64,000 nucleotides of DNA, from the NCBI GenBank assembly GCA_021824145.1, contig JAKALM010000009.1, forward strand, positions 1 through 64,000, read 5' to 3'. Below, in pieces: positions 52,530-61,475 of this stretch. The notes below the pieces were generated by a model. It was given only the letters and a program-made list of their open reading frames with translations. It made no database searches and had not been told where the DNA came from. Within the stretch, counting starts at the first letter, position 1. Every line of letters starts with the position of its first letter. A program made the translations under genes and the position numbers. This DNA comes from Bacteroidota bacterium. GTDB lineage: Bacteria; Bacteroidota; Ignavibacteria; Ignavibacteriales; Ignavibacteriaceae.

Positions 52530-54035
52530 TTGGAGGATTTTGTCATCGAAAAGCAAAAAAATAACTCGAATGATGTTGTAGATAAAATAGTATCTCTTGC
52601 TAAGCGAAGAGGTTTTGTTTTTCAATCAAGTGAAATTTACGGCGGCTTAAATGGATGTTGGGATTATGGTCCACTTGGAGTTGAACTTCTAAAGAATATT
52701 AAAGAAGAATGGTGGAAGTTCATGACTTACCGCGATAATATTGAAGGTATTGACGCTTCTATTCTTATGCATCCAAAAGTTTGGGAAGCTTCTGGACACG
52801 TAGAAAATTTTACTGATCCAATGGTTGATTGCAAGCAGTGCAAATCCCGCTATAGAGTTGATGTACTTGGAGATTCCATTAATGAAAAGAAACAGAAAAA
52901 AATTTTAGAGGCAGTTCAAGAAAAAATTAAAACTGATAATATTCTTCTTGAAAAATATAAATTAATTTTTGAAAAGGTTGAAAGTCCCTTTAATGCTCTT
53001 TTAGAAAGTTTAGATTTTAGTAAACTTCTCTTAGATGAAATAAATTGCCCCCAATGCGGTAATAAAAATACTTTTACTCAAGCACGGCAATTTAATTTAA
53101 TGTTCAAAACATTTGTCGGTCCGCTTGAAGATTCCAGCGCTGTTGTTTATTTACGGCCTGAAACAGCGCAGGGAATTTATGTAAATTTTTTGAATGTACA
53201 AGGCTCATCACGACAAAAACTTCCATTTGGTATAGCACAAATTGGTAAAGCTTTCAGGAATGAAATTAATACTAAGAATTTTCTTTTTAGAACACGCGAA
53301 TTTGAACAAATGGAAATGCAATTTTTCGTAAAACCTGGTGAAGATAAAAAATGGTATGACTATTGGAAAGAAGAAAGACTTAATTGGTTCTATTCTCTTG
53401 GAATGAAAAACGGAAAACTTCGATATCACGATCATCCATACAATAAGCTTGCACACTATGCAAAAGAAGCCACTGATATCGAATATGAATTTCCTTTCGG
53501 TTGGGGAGAAATTGAAGGTATTCATAATAGGACAAATTTTGATTTAACACGGCATGAACAATTCTCTGGAAAGTCGATGAAATATTTTGATGAAGAATCA
53601 AAGGAGAAATTAATTCCTTTCATAATTGAAACTTCTGCAGGTGCCAGCAGATCATTTATGGCTTTCTTTATCGATGCATATTATGAAGAAGAAGTAAAAG
53701 GTGAAATGAGATCGGTTTTAAGATTCAATCCTCGTCTGGCACCAATAAAAGCAGCTATCTTCCCTCTCGTAAATAAAGATGGGATGCCGGAGATAGCTTT
53801 GCAGATTGAGAAAGATTTAAGAAAAAATCTAAAAGTATTTTACGATGATAAAGGTGCAGTTGGAAGAAGATACCGACGACAGGATGAAGCTGGTACACCA
53901 TTTTGCATTACAGTTGATACTCAAACTTTAAGTGATCAAACTGTAACCATTCGCGAACGTGATTCAATGGAACAAGTACGAGTTTCAAATGACAAAATTT
54001 TGTCTTATTTATTAGAGAAAATTTCTAATTCCTAA
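52530..54035 (+). CDS. glyS: Glycyl-tRNA synthetase, single-chain class II type
   Basis: Charges tRNA-Gly; about 500 residues, the alpha-2 type. N-terminal VDKIVSLAKRRGFVFQSSEIYGGL, motif 1 region RPETAQGIYVNF, motif 2 GKAFRNEINTKNFLFRTREF and motif 3 ETSAGASRSFMAFF are visible. An insert carries CKQC and CPQC, which could bind zinc. The start is unsettled. A GGAGG site (52532-52536) lies eight bases before an in-frame ATC at 52545, which would give an N-terminus of usual length; the only canonical in-frame starts nearby are TTG at 52530 and GTG at 52488. I give the TTG as the conservative boundary. Confidence 0.93.
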   Translation: MEDFVIEKQKNNSNDVVDKIVSLAKRRGFVFQSSEIYGGLNGCWDYGPLGVELLKNIKEEWWKFMTYRDNIEGIDASILMHPKVWEASGHVENFTDPMVDCKQCKSRYRVDVLGDSINEKKQKKILEAVQEKIKTDNILLEKYKLIFEKVESPFNALLESLDFSKLLLDEINCPQCGNKNTFTQARQFNLMFKTFVGPLEDSSAVVYLRPETAQGIYVNFLNVQGSSRQKLPFGIAQIGKAFRNEINTKNFLFRTREFEQMEMQFFVKPGEDKKWYDYWKEERLNWFYSLGMKNGKLRYHDHPYNKLAHYAKEATDIEYEFPFGWGEIEGIHNRTNFDLTRHEQFSGKSMKYFDEESKEKLIPFIIETSAGASRSFMAFFIDAYYEEEVKGEMRSVLRFNPRLAPIKAAIFPLVNKDGMPEIALQIEKDLRKNLKVFYDDKGAVGRRYRRQDEAGTPFCITVDTQTLSDQTVTIRERDSMEQVRVSNDKILSYLLEKISNS

Positions 54036-54050
54036 TTTAAAGAGAATAAA

Positions 54051-55214
54051 TTGAAAAATTTCTTTTTAATATTATTCATCTCAATTAGTTATTTTTCAAT
54101 TTATTCACAAAATACTAAGGCTCAATCTCTTTCGCCAAGCTTCGATTCAACAATTGTAAATGGCATCCGTCAAATTTATGATATTAAATTTGCCGATGCT
54201 GAGAAAACATTTAAAGGATTAATAGCTGACTATCCCCAAAAACCTCAAGGCAGATTTTTTCTTGCAATGATTGATTGGTGGAAGATTATGCTTGATCCAG
54301 ATAACGAATCTTATGACGAAGTATTTTTTCAGAAGCTTGAAGATGTAATTTATCAATGCGATCAAATCCTAAAAAAAGATCCTGATAATGAAGAAGCACT
54401 ATTTTTTAAAGGAGGATCTATAGGATTCCGCGGAAGGCTGCGTGCTTATCGCGATAGTTGGCTTAAAGCAGCTGATGATGGAAGACTTGCTTTGCCTATA
54501 GTTGAGAAAGCTTCCAAACTTGATCCAAAAAATGTTGATGTTCAATTGGGTTTTGGAATTTATAATTATTATGCAGACGTTATTCCTAAAGAATTTCCAC
54601 TAATCAAACCATTAATGATTTTTTTCCCTTCCGGCGATAAAAAAAAAGGAATTGCGCAATTGACAAATGTTGCACTAAATGGGATGTATGCAAAATATGA
54701 AGCACGTTATTTTTTAATGACTTTATATTTTAGCTATGAAGATAATCCTTTCAAAGCTGAAGAGTGGGCTCAAATTTTAGTAAAAGATTTTCCAGATAAT
54801 CCGGTTTTTGAAAGATGGCTCGGAAGAATAAAAGCAAAAGAAGGAAATTATTTTGCATCTGATTCAATCTTTAAAGATGTTCTTTCAAAAGCAGAAAAGA
54901 ATACTACAGGTTACAATTTGGTGAGTGTAAAAAGAGAAGCAACTTATTACATAGGTTTTGAATATAGACTAATGAGAAGTTTAGATTCTGCAAAAGTTTA
55001 TTTTGAAAAGTGCGCTAAATATTCTTTGGAATTAGATAAAAAAGAACCTTCGGGATTTCTAATTAACTCTTATCTTTATCTTGGGATGATTAACGATGAA
55101 TGGGGAAATAGACCGGTTGCAATAAATTATTACAATAAAATTCTTGATTTAAAGGAATATAAAAATTCTCATACAATTGCAGAAGAATATTTAAAAACTC
55201 CTTATCGAAGATAA
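54051..55214 (+). CDS. Exported TPR-like protein
   Basis: A 387-residue protein with a signal peptide (about 1-20, ending YSQ). The remainder consists of helical repeats close to the TPR pattern, for example FADAEKTFKGLIADYPQKPQ, CDQILKKDPDNEEALFFKGG and AINYYNKILDLKEYKNSHTI. Between them lies a longer conserved insert (GFGIYNYYADVIPKEFPLIK). Such proteins are frequent in Bacteroidota and Ignavibacteria and are probably periplasmic. The start codon is a TTG at 54051, 15 bases after glyS. Function unknown. Confidence 0.8.
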   Translation: MKNFFLILFISISYFSIYSQNTKAQSLSPSFDSTIVNGIRQIYDIKFADAEKTFKGLIADYPQKPQGRFFLAMIDWWKIMLDPDNESYDEVFFQKLEDVIYQCDQILKKDPDNEEALFFKGGSIGFRGRLRAYRDSWLKAADDGRLALPIVEKASKLDPKNVDVQLGFGIYNYYADVIPKEFPLIKPLMIFFPSGDKKKGIAQLTNVALNGMYAKYEARYFLMTLYFSYEDNPFKAEEWAQILVKDFPDNPVFERWLGRIKAKEGNYFASDSIFKDVLSKAEKNTTGYNLVSVKREATYYIGFEYRLMRSLDSAKVYFEKCAKYSLELDKKEPSGFLINSYLYLGMINDEWGNRPVAINYYNKILDLKEYKNSHTIAEEYLKTPYRR

Positions 55215-55248
55215 TTTTTTCAGTTTGAACAAATATTAAAAAATTAAG

Positions 55249-56190
55249 CTACAGATTTGTTGAAACACTTATTCTATGTATTGCTCCGATCATTCCTAAA
55301 GAAGAAAATCCATAATCAAATCTATAATTAGTAATGTTCACACCTAAACCAATATCAAATCCAGCTAATCCAGCTGATTGACCAATTGTCAAATCATTTC
55401 TCATTTTATTGTTATAACCAAACCGAAGATCTAAAACTTTACTCAAATAAAACTCTGCACCAAGACTAAAGGAGTTGAACTTCTGGAAGAAACTATCTTG
55501 TTGTTCATTAAGATTATGAAAGTCTAAAGATATTCTTAGTGGAACATGTTCCATTCTTTTCGAAACTCCAAATACAATATCTAAAGGTAAACTTTCTTTA
55601 GTAGAATAATAAGTTGACATTTGAGTTCCCACATTCAGAATTGAAAATCCAATGTCTGTAAGATTTGAAGGAATTGAATAGTGCAAACCCACATCAAAAG
55701 CTGCTGCACTTGAAGATCTATCTGCAATTTTTGAATAAATTAATTTTACGTTAACACCATAAGCAAAATTTTTATCAAGAAGATTTGCATAACCTAATGT
55801 TAATGCAAATTCACCCGCACCATACTCGCCGGTTTTATTTCCAAATTCATCAGCTTGAGTGAAAGTTCCATAATTGATATACTGAATTGCGCCGCCAAAT
55901 CTGCCCAAATTATTAATTAGAGTTGAATAAGAAAGGCTTGCAAGGTTTATATCTAATAAATGTTTTACAAACGAAAAAGAAACCGGATTTTTATCAAGAA
56001 GTTCTAATCCAGCAGGGTTATAAAAAATAACGTCAGGATCATCATTGTTCGCAACAAAACTACCCGCAAGAGATGCAGCTCTCGCACTCATATCCAAATT
56101 TAAAAATTGGTAAGTGCTTTGTTGTCCTAAAGAATAGCTAAATGAAAATAAAATAAGTATAATGAAAATAAAACCGGTCGTTTTCTTCAT
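55249..56190 (-). CDS. porQ: PorQ-like protein (type IX secretion, PorV/PorQ family)
   Basis: A 313-residue outer-membrane beta-barrel protein related to FadL and to PorV. The start YQFLNLDMSARAASLAGSFVANNDDPDVIFYNPAGL is diagnostic of PorQ. PorQ works with the T9SS sortase group in Porphyromonas. The barrel strands end with IGAIHRISVSTNL. The ATG at 56190 is preferred over 56214 because AGGAAA lies just before it and the signal peptide then begins MKKTTGFIFI. No other por or gld gene is near. It supports T9SS use, in line with the sorting domain at 12110. Confidence 0.87.
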   Translation of the reverse strand: MKKTTGFIFIILILFSFSYSLGQQSTYQFLNLDMSARAASLAGSFVANNDDPDVIFYNPAGLELLDKNPVSFSFVKHLLDINLASLSYSTLINNLGRFGGAIQYINYGTFTQADEFGNKTGEYGAGEFALTLGYANLLDKNFAYGVNVKLIYSKIADRSSSAAAFDVGLHYSIPSNLTDIGFSILNVGTQMSTYYSTKESLPLDIVFGVSKRMEHVPLRISLDFHNLNEQQDSFFQKFNSFSLGAEFYLSKVLDLRFGYNNKMRNDLTIGQSAGLAGFDIGLGVNITNYRFDYGFSSLGMIGAIHRISVSTNL

Positions 56191-56312
56191 AAATTTCCTA
56201 AAATTATGTTTCATATTTAACCAGATTATAAAATAAAGGCAAGGGAAAATAATGTGCTAATAAACTTTTATTCTATTTCCAGATGACAAAAGTAAAAAAA
56301 ATTTCTAGAAAA

Positions 56313-58400
56313 TTATTCACTTTTACTTTTCCATTTTTCCCAAACGCTTTTTTCAGTCAGCATTTTAATAAACATTCCACCAACTACTGATCTAGCTTGG
56401 AATCCAACATGGCGAGCAGTTTTTGTATCGTACCAATCTGTAAGCGGAACTCTATCTGGAGTTTCATTTACAAAATTATTTACTTTAGATACGATTTCTT
56501 CAAAATCTTTTTGATTATTTGCTAAAGCCGCTGTCCACAAAGTCCAATCTATTTTAGTATAATCTTTTCGATCATCTAAAGGAAGTCCGAATTCATTTAG
56601 TTTTGTTTTATAAAATTTTATTTCTTTCTGAGCTATCTCATCAGGAAATAAATTTAAATCCAAAATTTTATTCCATACAAGATTATATTTTTGGCTCCAT
56701 GTTCCCGGTTTATCAAATGCAAGGCGATAATGATCACCGTCATTAGCCATTTGCTGCCAAAGTTTTGCATACTTCTCAGCAATGTTCCAATATTCCTTAG
56801 CTTCTTCTTTTTTGCCGCTCATTTCACAAAGTTTTGAATAAGAACCTAAAGCCAGAATTGCCTTCAAAGAAAGATTTACGTTGTGCGCAAGATGCCCGGC
56901 AAAATCATCAGTACAAAGTTGATTTTCAGGATCTAATCCTTTTTCCTTAAGATACTCTGCCCATTTACTAAGTGATGACCAATATTTTAATGCGTATTCA
57001 GGAGAATGTTCAGTATAAGCAATTGCGTATGCCAATATCAACATATTTCCACACTCTTCAACCGGCATTTGATCTTCTTGACTCGTCTCGCCGCCACCAT
57101 ATACTTGTCCGTCAGCCAAAGGATAAGTTCCAAGATCATGAGGCGCAAATTGGAAATGCCAGCGCTTCATTCCAGCATATTCAAATACAGGTGTAACACT
57201 CGCTTTAAGAAGATCAACATTAAATAGAAGAAAGATTGGTGCAGTCGGATAAATTACATCAACAGTTGAAATACATCCGTTGCTAAAATTTTCTTTTGGA
57301 AAGAGCATCGGTGTTCCATCAATATCAGCCGTTAACTTATGAGCTGCAATTGACTGCCGATAAGCTAATGAACAAAGCAAAGCGTAATCTTCCCCACCGA
57401 CTTTTTTTAAATCGCTTATTAATTCTTCATCGAACTTTTGACATCGGTTTATATTTTCTGAATAATTTTTTATTGAACTTTCAATTAATTCATTTCTATC
57501 AATTCCGTAAGCTCGCCAATAAGGCTGGAGGCGACGATAAAAATATTCAATTGAAAACTCGTCATCATAAGCTAACAAAATAAAACGCTTGATTGGTTCT
57601 GAAGAAATTTTACCAATGTTAAATTCATAAGCAAGCACAGGCCATTCATCGTCAGCTTTGCGGGGGTAATTTAAATCATCTGATAATGGTAAAGTTCCGG
57701 TCTTAATAAATTTATCTCTCGCTTTATCACTAGAACAAATTACACTCATTGGATTTTGAAAATTTGGCGAACAAGAAAAAAAATATCCCCAATCTATTCT
57801 TAAATCATCTCCGGATTTTTGAAGCACTGGCTGCTTTAATGAACCAACACTCATCACTTTTATTCCATTTAAATTAAATCTTGACCAAGAAACTTTTTCG
57901 TCAACAGTATTAACTGCAACTTCGGCGGAATTATCAAAATAAATTTGGACATCATGTTCTTTGTTGTCGATCGACTGAACTTTCCAAGAAACATAAGTAA
58001 TGGGTTCAGACAATAATTTTAAATCACTTGGTATTAACGGAGTTGAAAAAGTTAATGTAAATTCAATTCCCGCTCCAGAGAAATAATAAATTGTTTGTGT
58101 TGGATTAACTATAATATTATTCATTGGTAATTTTGGTAAACTATCAACGCCTCGGCTCAGAATTCTGTAACACTTTCCATCAATACGAATCATACTTGTA
58201 AGAGCCATATTTTTCCCAGTCCAGTGTTTTGTCCAATCGTCTGCCGGATGATTTGAAAAAGACCAGATGCTGAAATATGGATCGCAAGTTACAAGCGGAA
58301 CGGCAGGCGGACGAAAATTTCTTTTTTGCGCTTTCAAACAGTTAGTTAATGAAAAAAATAAAACTGTAATAACGAGCAGTATGGTTAAAACATTTTTCAT
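56313..58400 (-). CDS. Secreted glutaminase-like (DUF4965/DUF5127) protein
   Basis: A 695-residue exported protein with a signal peptide (about 1-25). The start of the mature part, RPPAVPLVTCDPYFSIWSFS, and the following DDWTKHWTGKNMALTSMIRIDGKCYRIL are signatures of the GtaA/glutaminase A group with DUF5127 and DUF4965 domains. The C-terminal half resembles an (alpha/alpha)6 barrel, with RQSIAAHKL, YPLADGQVYGGGETSQEDQMPVEE and DFAGHLAHNVNLS. Fungal relatives hydrolyse glutamine; the bacterial substrate may be glycan or amide. The gene is monocistronic between porQ and htpX. Confidence 0.88.
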   Translation of the reverse strand: MKNVLTILLVITVLFFSLTNCLKAQKRNFRPPAVPLVTCDPYFSIWSFSNHPADDWTKHWTGKNMALTSMIRIDGKCYRILSRGVDSLPKLPMNNIIVNPTQTIYYFSGAGIEFTLTFSTPLIPSDLKLLSEPITYVSWKVQSIDNKEHDVQIYFDNSAEVAVNTVDEKVSWSRFNLNGIKVMSVGSLKQPVLQKSGDDLRIDWGYFFSCSPNFQNPMSVICSSDKARDKFIKTGTLPLSDDLNYPRKADDEWPVLAYEFNIGKISSEPIKRFILLAYDDEFSIEYFYRRLQPYWRAYGIDRNELIESSIKNYSENINRCQKFDEELISDLKKVGGEDYALLCSLAYRQSIAAHKLTADIDGTPMLFPKENFSNGCISTVDVIYPTAPIFLLFNVDLLKASVTPVFEYAGMKRWHFQFAPHDLGTYPLADGQVYGGGETSQEDQMPVEECGNMLILAYAIAYTEHSPEYALKYWSSLSKWAEYLKEKGLDPENQLCTDDFAGHLAHNVNLSLKAILALGSYSKLCEMSGKKEEAKEYWNIAEKYAKLWQQMANDGDHYRLAFDKPGTWSQKYNLVWNKILDLNLFPDEIAQKEIKFYKTKLNEFGLPLDDRKDYTKIDWTLWTAALANNQKDFEEIVSKVNNFVNETPDRVPLTDWYDTKTARHVGFQARSVVGGMFIKMLTEKSVWEKWKSKSE

Positions 58401-58581
58401 CTAAAATCTCCGAAGAAAATTTTTGTCACGAAAAAATAAGATTATTTCACAGGTTTTGCCAAACTATTTTTTGAATCGTTTTCTAATAAAAAACATCACA
58501 AGTTATAATGTTCCCAAATTTGTTTCCTTGCTTAAGGAAGAGGCATTATTTAATTTTGAATTGAACAAATTAGGAAAAATA

Positions 58582-59433
58582 ATGAACACGCTTAAAACTG
58601 TTTTTTTAATGACTTTGATGATGGTTCTATTTTTATTGGTTGGAGGGCTTATCGGCGGCAGAGGCGGTATGACAATAGCTTTCTTGTTTGCTATTGTAAT
58701 GAATTTTGGATCTTATTGGTTTTCAGATAAAATTGTTTTGTCAATGTACAGAGCCAGACAGGTTACGAGAGAAGAAGCACCGGATTTATTTTCTGTTGTT
58801 GAAAGATTATCGCAAAGCGCAAGCATCCCTATGCCAAAAGTTTATATTATCGATGATCAAACACCAAATGCTTTTGCTACAGGAAGAAGTCCAGAACATG
58901 CCGCAGTTGCAGCTACGACTGGAATTTTAAATATTTTAAATCAAGATGAACTTGCCGGAGTACTGGGACATGAACTTGCACACGTAAAACACAGAGATAT
59001 TTTGACCGGCACTATCGCGGCAACGCTTGTTGGAACAATTACATTCATTGCACAAATGGCTGGTTGGGCTATGATGTTTGGCGGCAGAAGCAATAATAGA
59101 GATGATGACGGAGGAATTGCGTCATTATTTTTATTAATATTAGCACCAATTGCTGCCACACTACTTCAACTTGCAGTTTCAAGATCAAGAGAATATGCTG
59201 CTGATGCTGGTGGCGCGCAATACTCTCATAATCCTTTAGCCTTAGCTTCAGCTTTAGGAAAAATATCTGCAGGAAATCAACTGAAACCGGTAAACAATGC
59301 TGGTCCGGCAACGGCACATATGTTTATAGTAAATCCTTTAAGCGGAAAATCTTTGATGAAATTATTTTCCACACATCCTCCAATTGAAGAAAGGATAAAA
59401 CGGTTACAAGCAATGGCAGCCGATCGAGCCTAA
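58582..59433 (+). CDS. htpX: Membrane metalloprotease HtpX
   Basis: Zinc endopeptidase of 283 residues that clears damaged inner-membrane proteins. Two N-terminal helices are followed by the zinc motif HELAHVKH (H130, E131, H134) and two further helices around GTITFIAQMAGWAMMFG and SLFLLILAPIAATLLQ. The third ligand is the glutamate in SREYAADAGGA. AGGA lies eight bases before the ATG at 58582. Frames upstream to 58423 are open but have no ribosome-binding site and would add 53 residues unlike the family. Confidence 0.94.
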   Translation: MNTLKTVFLMTLMMVLFLLVGGLIGGRGGMTIAFLFAIVMNFGSYWFSDKIVLSMYRARQVTREEAPDLFSVVERLSQSASIPMPKVYIIDDQTPNAFATGRSPEHAAVAATTGILNILNQDELAGVLGHELAHVKHRDILTGTIAATLVGTITFIAQMAGWAMMFGGRSNNRDDDGGIASLFLLILAPIAATLLQLAVSRSREYAADAGGAQYSHNPLALASALGKISAGNQLKPVNNAGPATAHMFIVNPLSGKSLMKLFSTHPPIEERIKRLQAMAADRA

Positions 59434-59530
59434 AGTAATTATTTTTTAATATCATTCAGTTAAAGGTTTCTATAATTTTAAGTTATTATATTTTTAAATT
59501 TTTACACAAGAATTTTCAACTTAAATAATT

Positions 59531-60163
59531 ATGAAAGACAAAAAGCAAGCTATAAGTTTAGATTATTTAATTCTGCTTAGCTTTTTGTTTTTCTTATTTT
59601 CACCAAATAAATCAATCGGCCAGGTTACCCCAACCAATCTCGAAATTCTTTATAAGCTTGCTGATTCAGCTGCTTATAATTTAGCTGACCAAATTCCAGT
59701 TTCTCAAAAAAAAATAAAATTGAATTTTGTGGTGGGTAATTCATACAAAATTTTTGCCGATAAAATAATTACAACTTTAACTAATGATGGAATAAAAATC
59801 CTAAGTGAGAATTCAAAAGATAGCTCTTTGATCATTGTTAATTTTACAATTGACAATGCAAAAGTTTTATACGGAGCTTTATTTAAAAAAAGTTTTTTAG
59901 GAGATTTTTATACCACAAGAGATTTTATTTTTTCCGGAAGTTATATTTTAAATTCATCTGATGTAAAACCTTCTAATTTCAATTTTTCTTATACCGACAC
60001 TGTCGCTTCTTCAGATATTAAAAACTTAGAAAATCCTTCTTATCCGTTTACACAAGCTCAATTGCCAGCTGAACCCTTTATCTCAAGTATTTATGAGCCA
60101 GTTATTGCTGTAGGAGCAGCCGCATTAACAGTTATATTGTTCTTCACAGTAAGAAGTAAGTAG
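59531..60163 (+). CDS. Hypothetical exported protein with membrane tail
   Basis: A 210-residue protein with an N-terminal signal or anchor (about 13-30), a periplasmic mixed alpha/beta domain (about 35-180) and a hydrophobic helix at the C-terminus (about 185-205, VIAVGAAALTVILFFTVRSK). Repeated Asp/Ser/Asn-rich segments and NFVVGNSYKIFADKIITTL are visible, but no family comes to mind. It lies 78 bases before the bamD homologue and could share its transcript. Confidence 0.7.
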   Translation: MKDKKQAISLDYLILLSFLFFLFSPNKSIGQVTPTNLEILYKLADSAAYNLADQIPVSQKKIKLNFVVGNSYKIFADKIITTLTNDGIKILSENSKDSSLIIVNFTIDNAKVLYGALFKKSFLGDFYTTRDFIFSGSYILNSSDVKPSNFNFSYTDTVASSDIKNLENPSYPFTQAQLPAEPFISSIYEPVIAVGAAALTVILFFTVRSK

Positions 60164-60240
60164 CAATAAATACCTTTGACTACGTAGAGTTTTTATTTAT
60201 AATTGTAGTTAAATTTTTATAAATCAATAAAATATCGGAA

Positions 60241-60999
60241 ATGAAATATCTTTTTTTGTTTTTAACAACAACATTAATCTTTTGGGGATGCTCTGCCTCC
60301 ATAAATACTTCTTCATATACTCCAAGCCAAAAACTGCAATATGCTATGAAATTGTATAATGATAAAGATTATGAAAGTTCCGTTAAGGAATTTCAAGCAA
60401 TTATTTTGCAATATCCTGGCAATGATGTAGTTGATACGGCACAGTTTTATTTAGGTCAATCTCGTTATCAGCGTGGTGAATATATAATGGCTGCTTATGA
60501 ATTCAGTAGATTAATTAAAAATATGCCAGCTAGTAAATTAGTGCCTAGTGCTCAATATATGCTTGCACAAAGTTATTATAAACTTTCACCATATTACGCT
60601 CTTGATCAAAAATATACGAAAAAAGCAATAGCAGAATTTCAGGCATTTATTGATTTTTTCCCCACAGATCCTAAAGTTCCGGAAGCAGAAAAGAAGATTT
60701 CTGAACTAAATGATAAGCTTGCTGAGAAAGTATATAATGACGCTTACATTTATGAAAAATTAGAAGATTATAAAGCTGCTTTAATTTATTATGATTTGGT
60801 CTTAGATAATTATCATGATACTAAATATGCACCATTAGCCATGTATGATAAAATAAAATTATTAGTCTATAGAAAACGAAATGACGAAGCACTTGATACA
60901 ATTTCAAAATTCATAGAAAAATATCCGACCGACTTACACATTAAAGAAATTGAAAAAATTAAATCTTCACTTGAAGGAAAGCTATCTGCTTCAAAATGA
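60241..60999 (+). CDS. bamD: Outer-membrane assembly lipoprotein BamD
   Basis: A 252-residue lipoprotein of the Bam complex that inserts barrel proteins into the outer membrane. The signal ends in FWGC with C17. TPR-like repeats follow, with QKLQYAMKLYNDKDYESSVK, DTAQFYLGQSRYQRGEYIMA and YNDAYIYEKLEDYKAALIYY, the pattern of the BamD/YfiO family. The stop overlaps the thioesterase gene by four bases (ATGA), so the two are coupled. BamA is not in the window. Confidence 0.9.
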   Translation: MKYLFLFLTTTLIFWGCSASINTSSYTPSQKLQYAMKLYNDKDYESSVKEFQAIILQYPGNDVVDTAQFYLGQSRYQRGEYIMAAYEFSRLIKNMPASKLVPSAQYMLAQSYYKLSPYYALDQKYTKKAIAEFQAFIDFFPTDPKVPEAEKKISELNDKLAEKVYNDAYIYEKLEDYKAALIYYDLVLDNYHDTKYAPLAMYDKIKLLVYRKRNDEALDTISKFIEKYPTDLHIKEIEKIKSSLEGKLSASK

Positions 61000-61475
61000 A
61001 TATCAAAGCAAAAAAAATTAGTGAATCTGTAATTACTAAAACTGAATTGGTACTGCCAAACAATACTAATCAGCTTGGTAAATTATTGGGTGGACAATTA
61101 ATGCATTGGATTGACATTTGTGCCGCTTTAAGTGCAGCAAAGCATAATAATCAAATTTGTGTTACTGCTTCGGTAGATAGAATAGATTTTCATCATTCAA
61201 TTAATCTTGGTGACGCAGTTACTTTAATTGCCTCAGTAAACAGAGTATTTAATACGTCCATGGAAATTGGAGTTAAAGTTTTTGCAGAATCTTTTCGAGA
61301 AGGAACAAGAGTTCACACAAATACAGCTTACTTAACTTTTGTAAGTGTTGATAGTAATGGCAGACCGGTAAAAGCAATTGAAGCTATTCCGGAAACAGAG
61401 GATGAAAAAAGAAGATATGAAGAAGCCTTACAACGAAGAGAAAACAGGCTTAAGAATAGAATTAAAGATAACTAG
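60996..61475 (+). CDS. Acyl-CoA thioesterase, hotdog fold (YciA-like)
   Basis: A 159-residue enzyme expected to cleave acyl-CoA to acid and CoA. The hotdog signature LGKLLGGQLMHWIDICAALSA holds the catalytic Asp and helix; ASVDRIDFHHSINLGDAV and AYLTFVSVD are the matching strands. The last 30 residues are a charged helix (ETEDEKRRYEEALQRRENRL) that overlaps the start of the FG-GAP gene in another frame. It overlaps bamD by four bases. Chain-length preference is unknown. Confidence 0.9.
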   Translation: MNIKAKKISESVITKTELVLPNNTNQLGKLLGGQLMHWIDICAALSAAKHNNQICVTASVDRIDFHHSINLGDAVTLIASVNRVFNTSMEIGVKVFAESFREGTRVHTNTAYLTFVSVDSNGRPVKAIEAIPETEDEKRRYEEALQRRENRLKNRIKDN

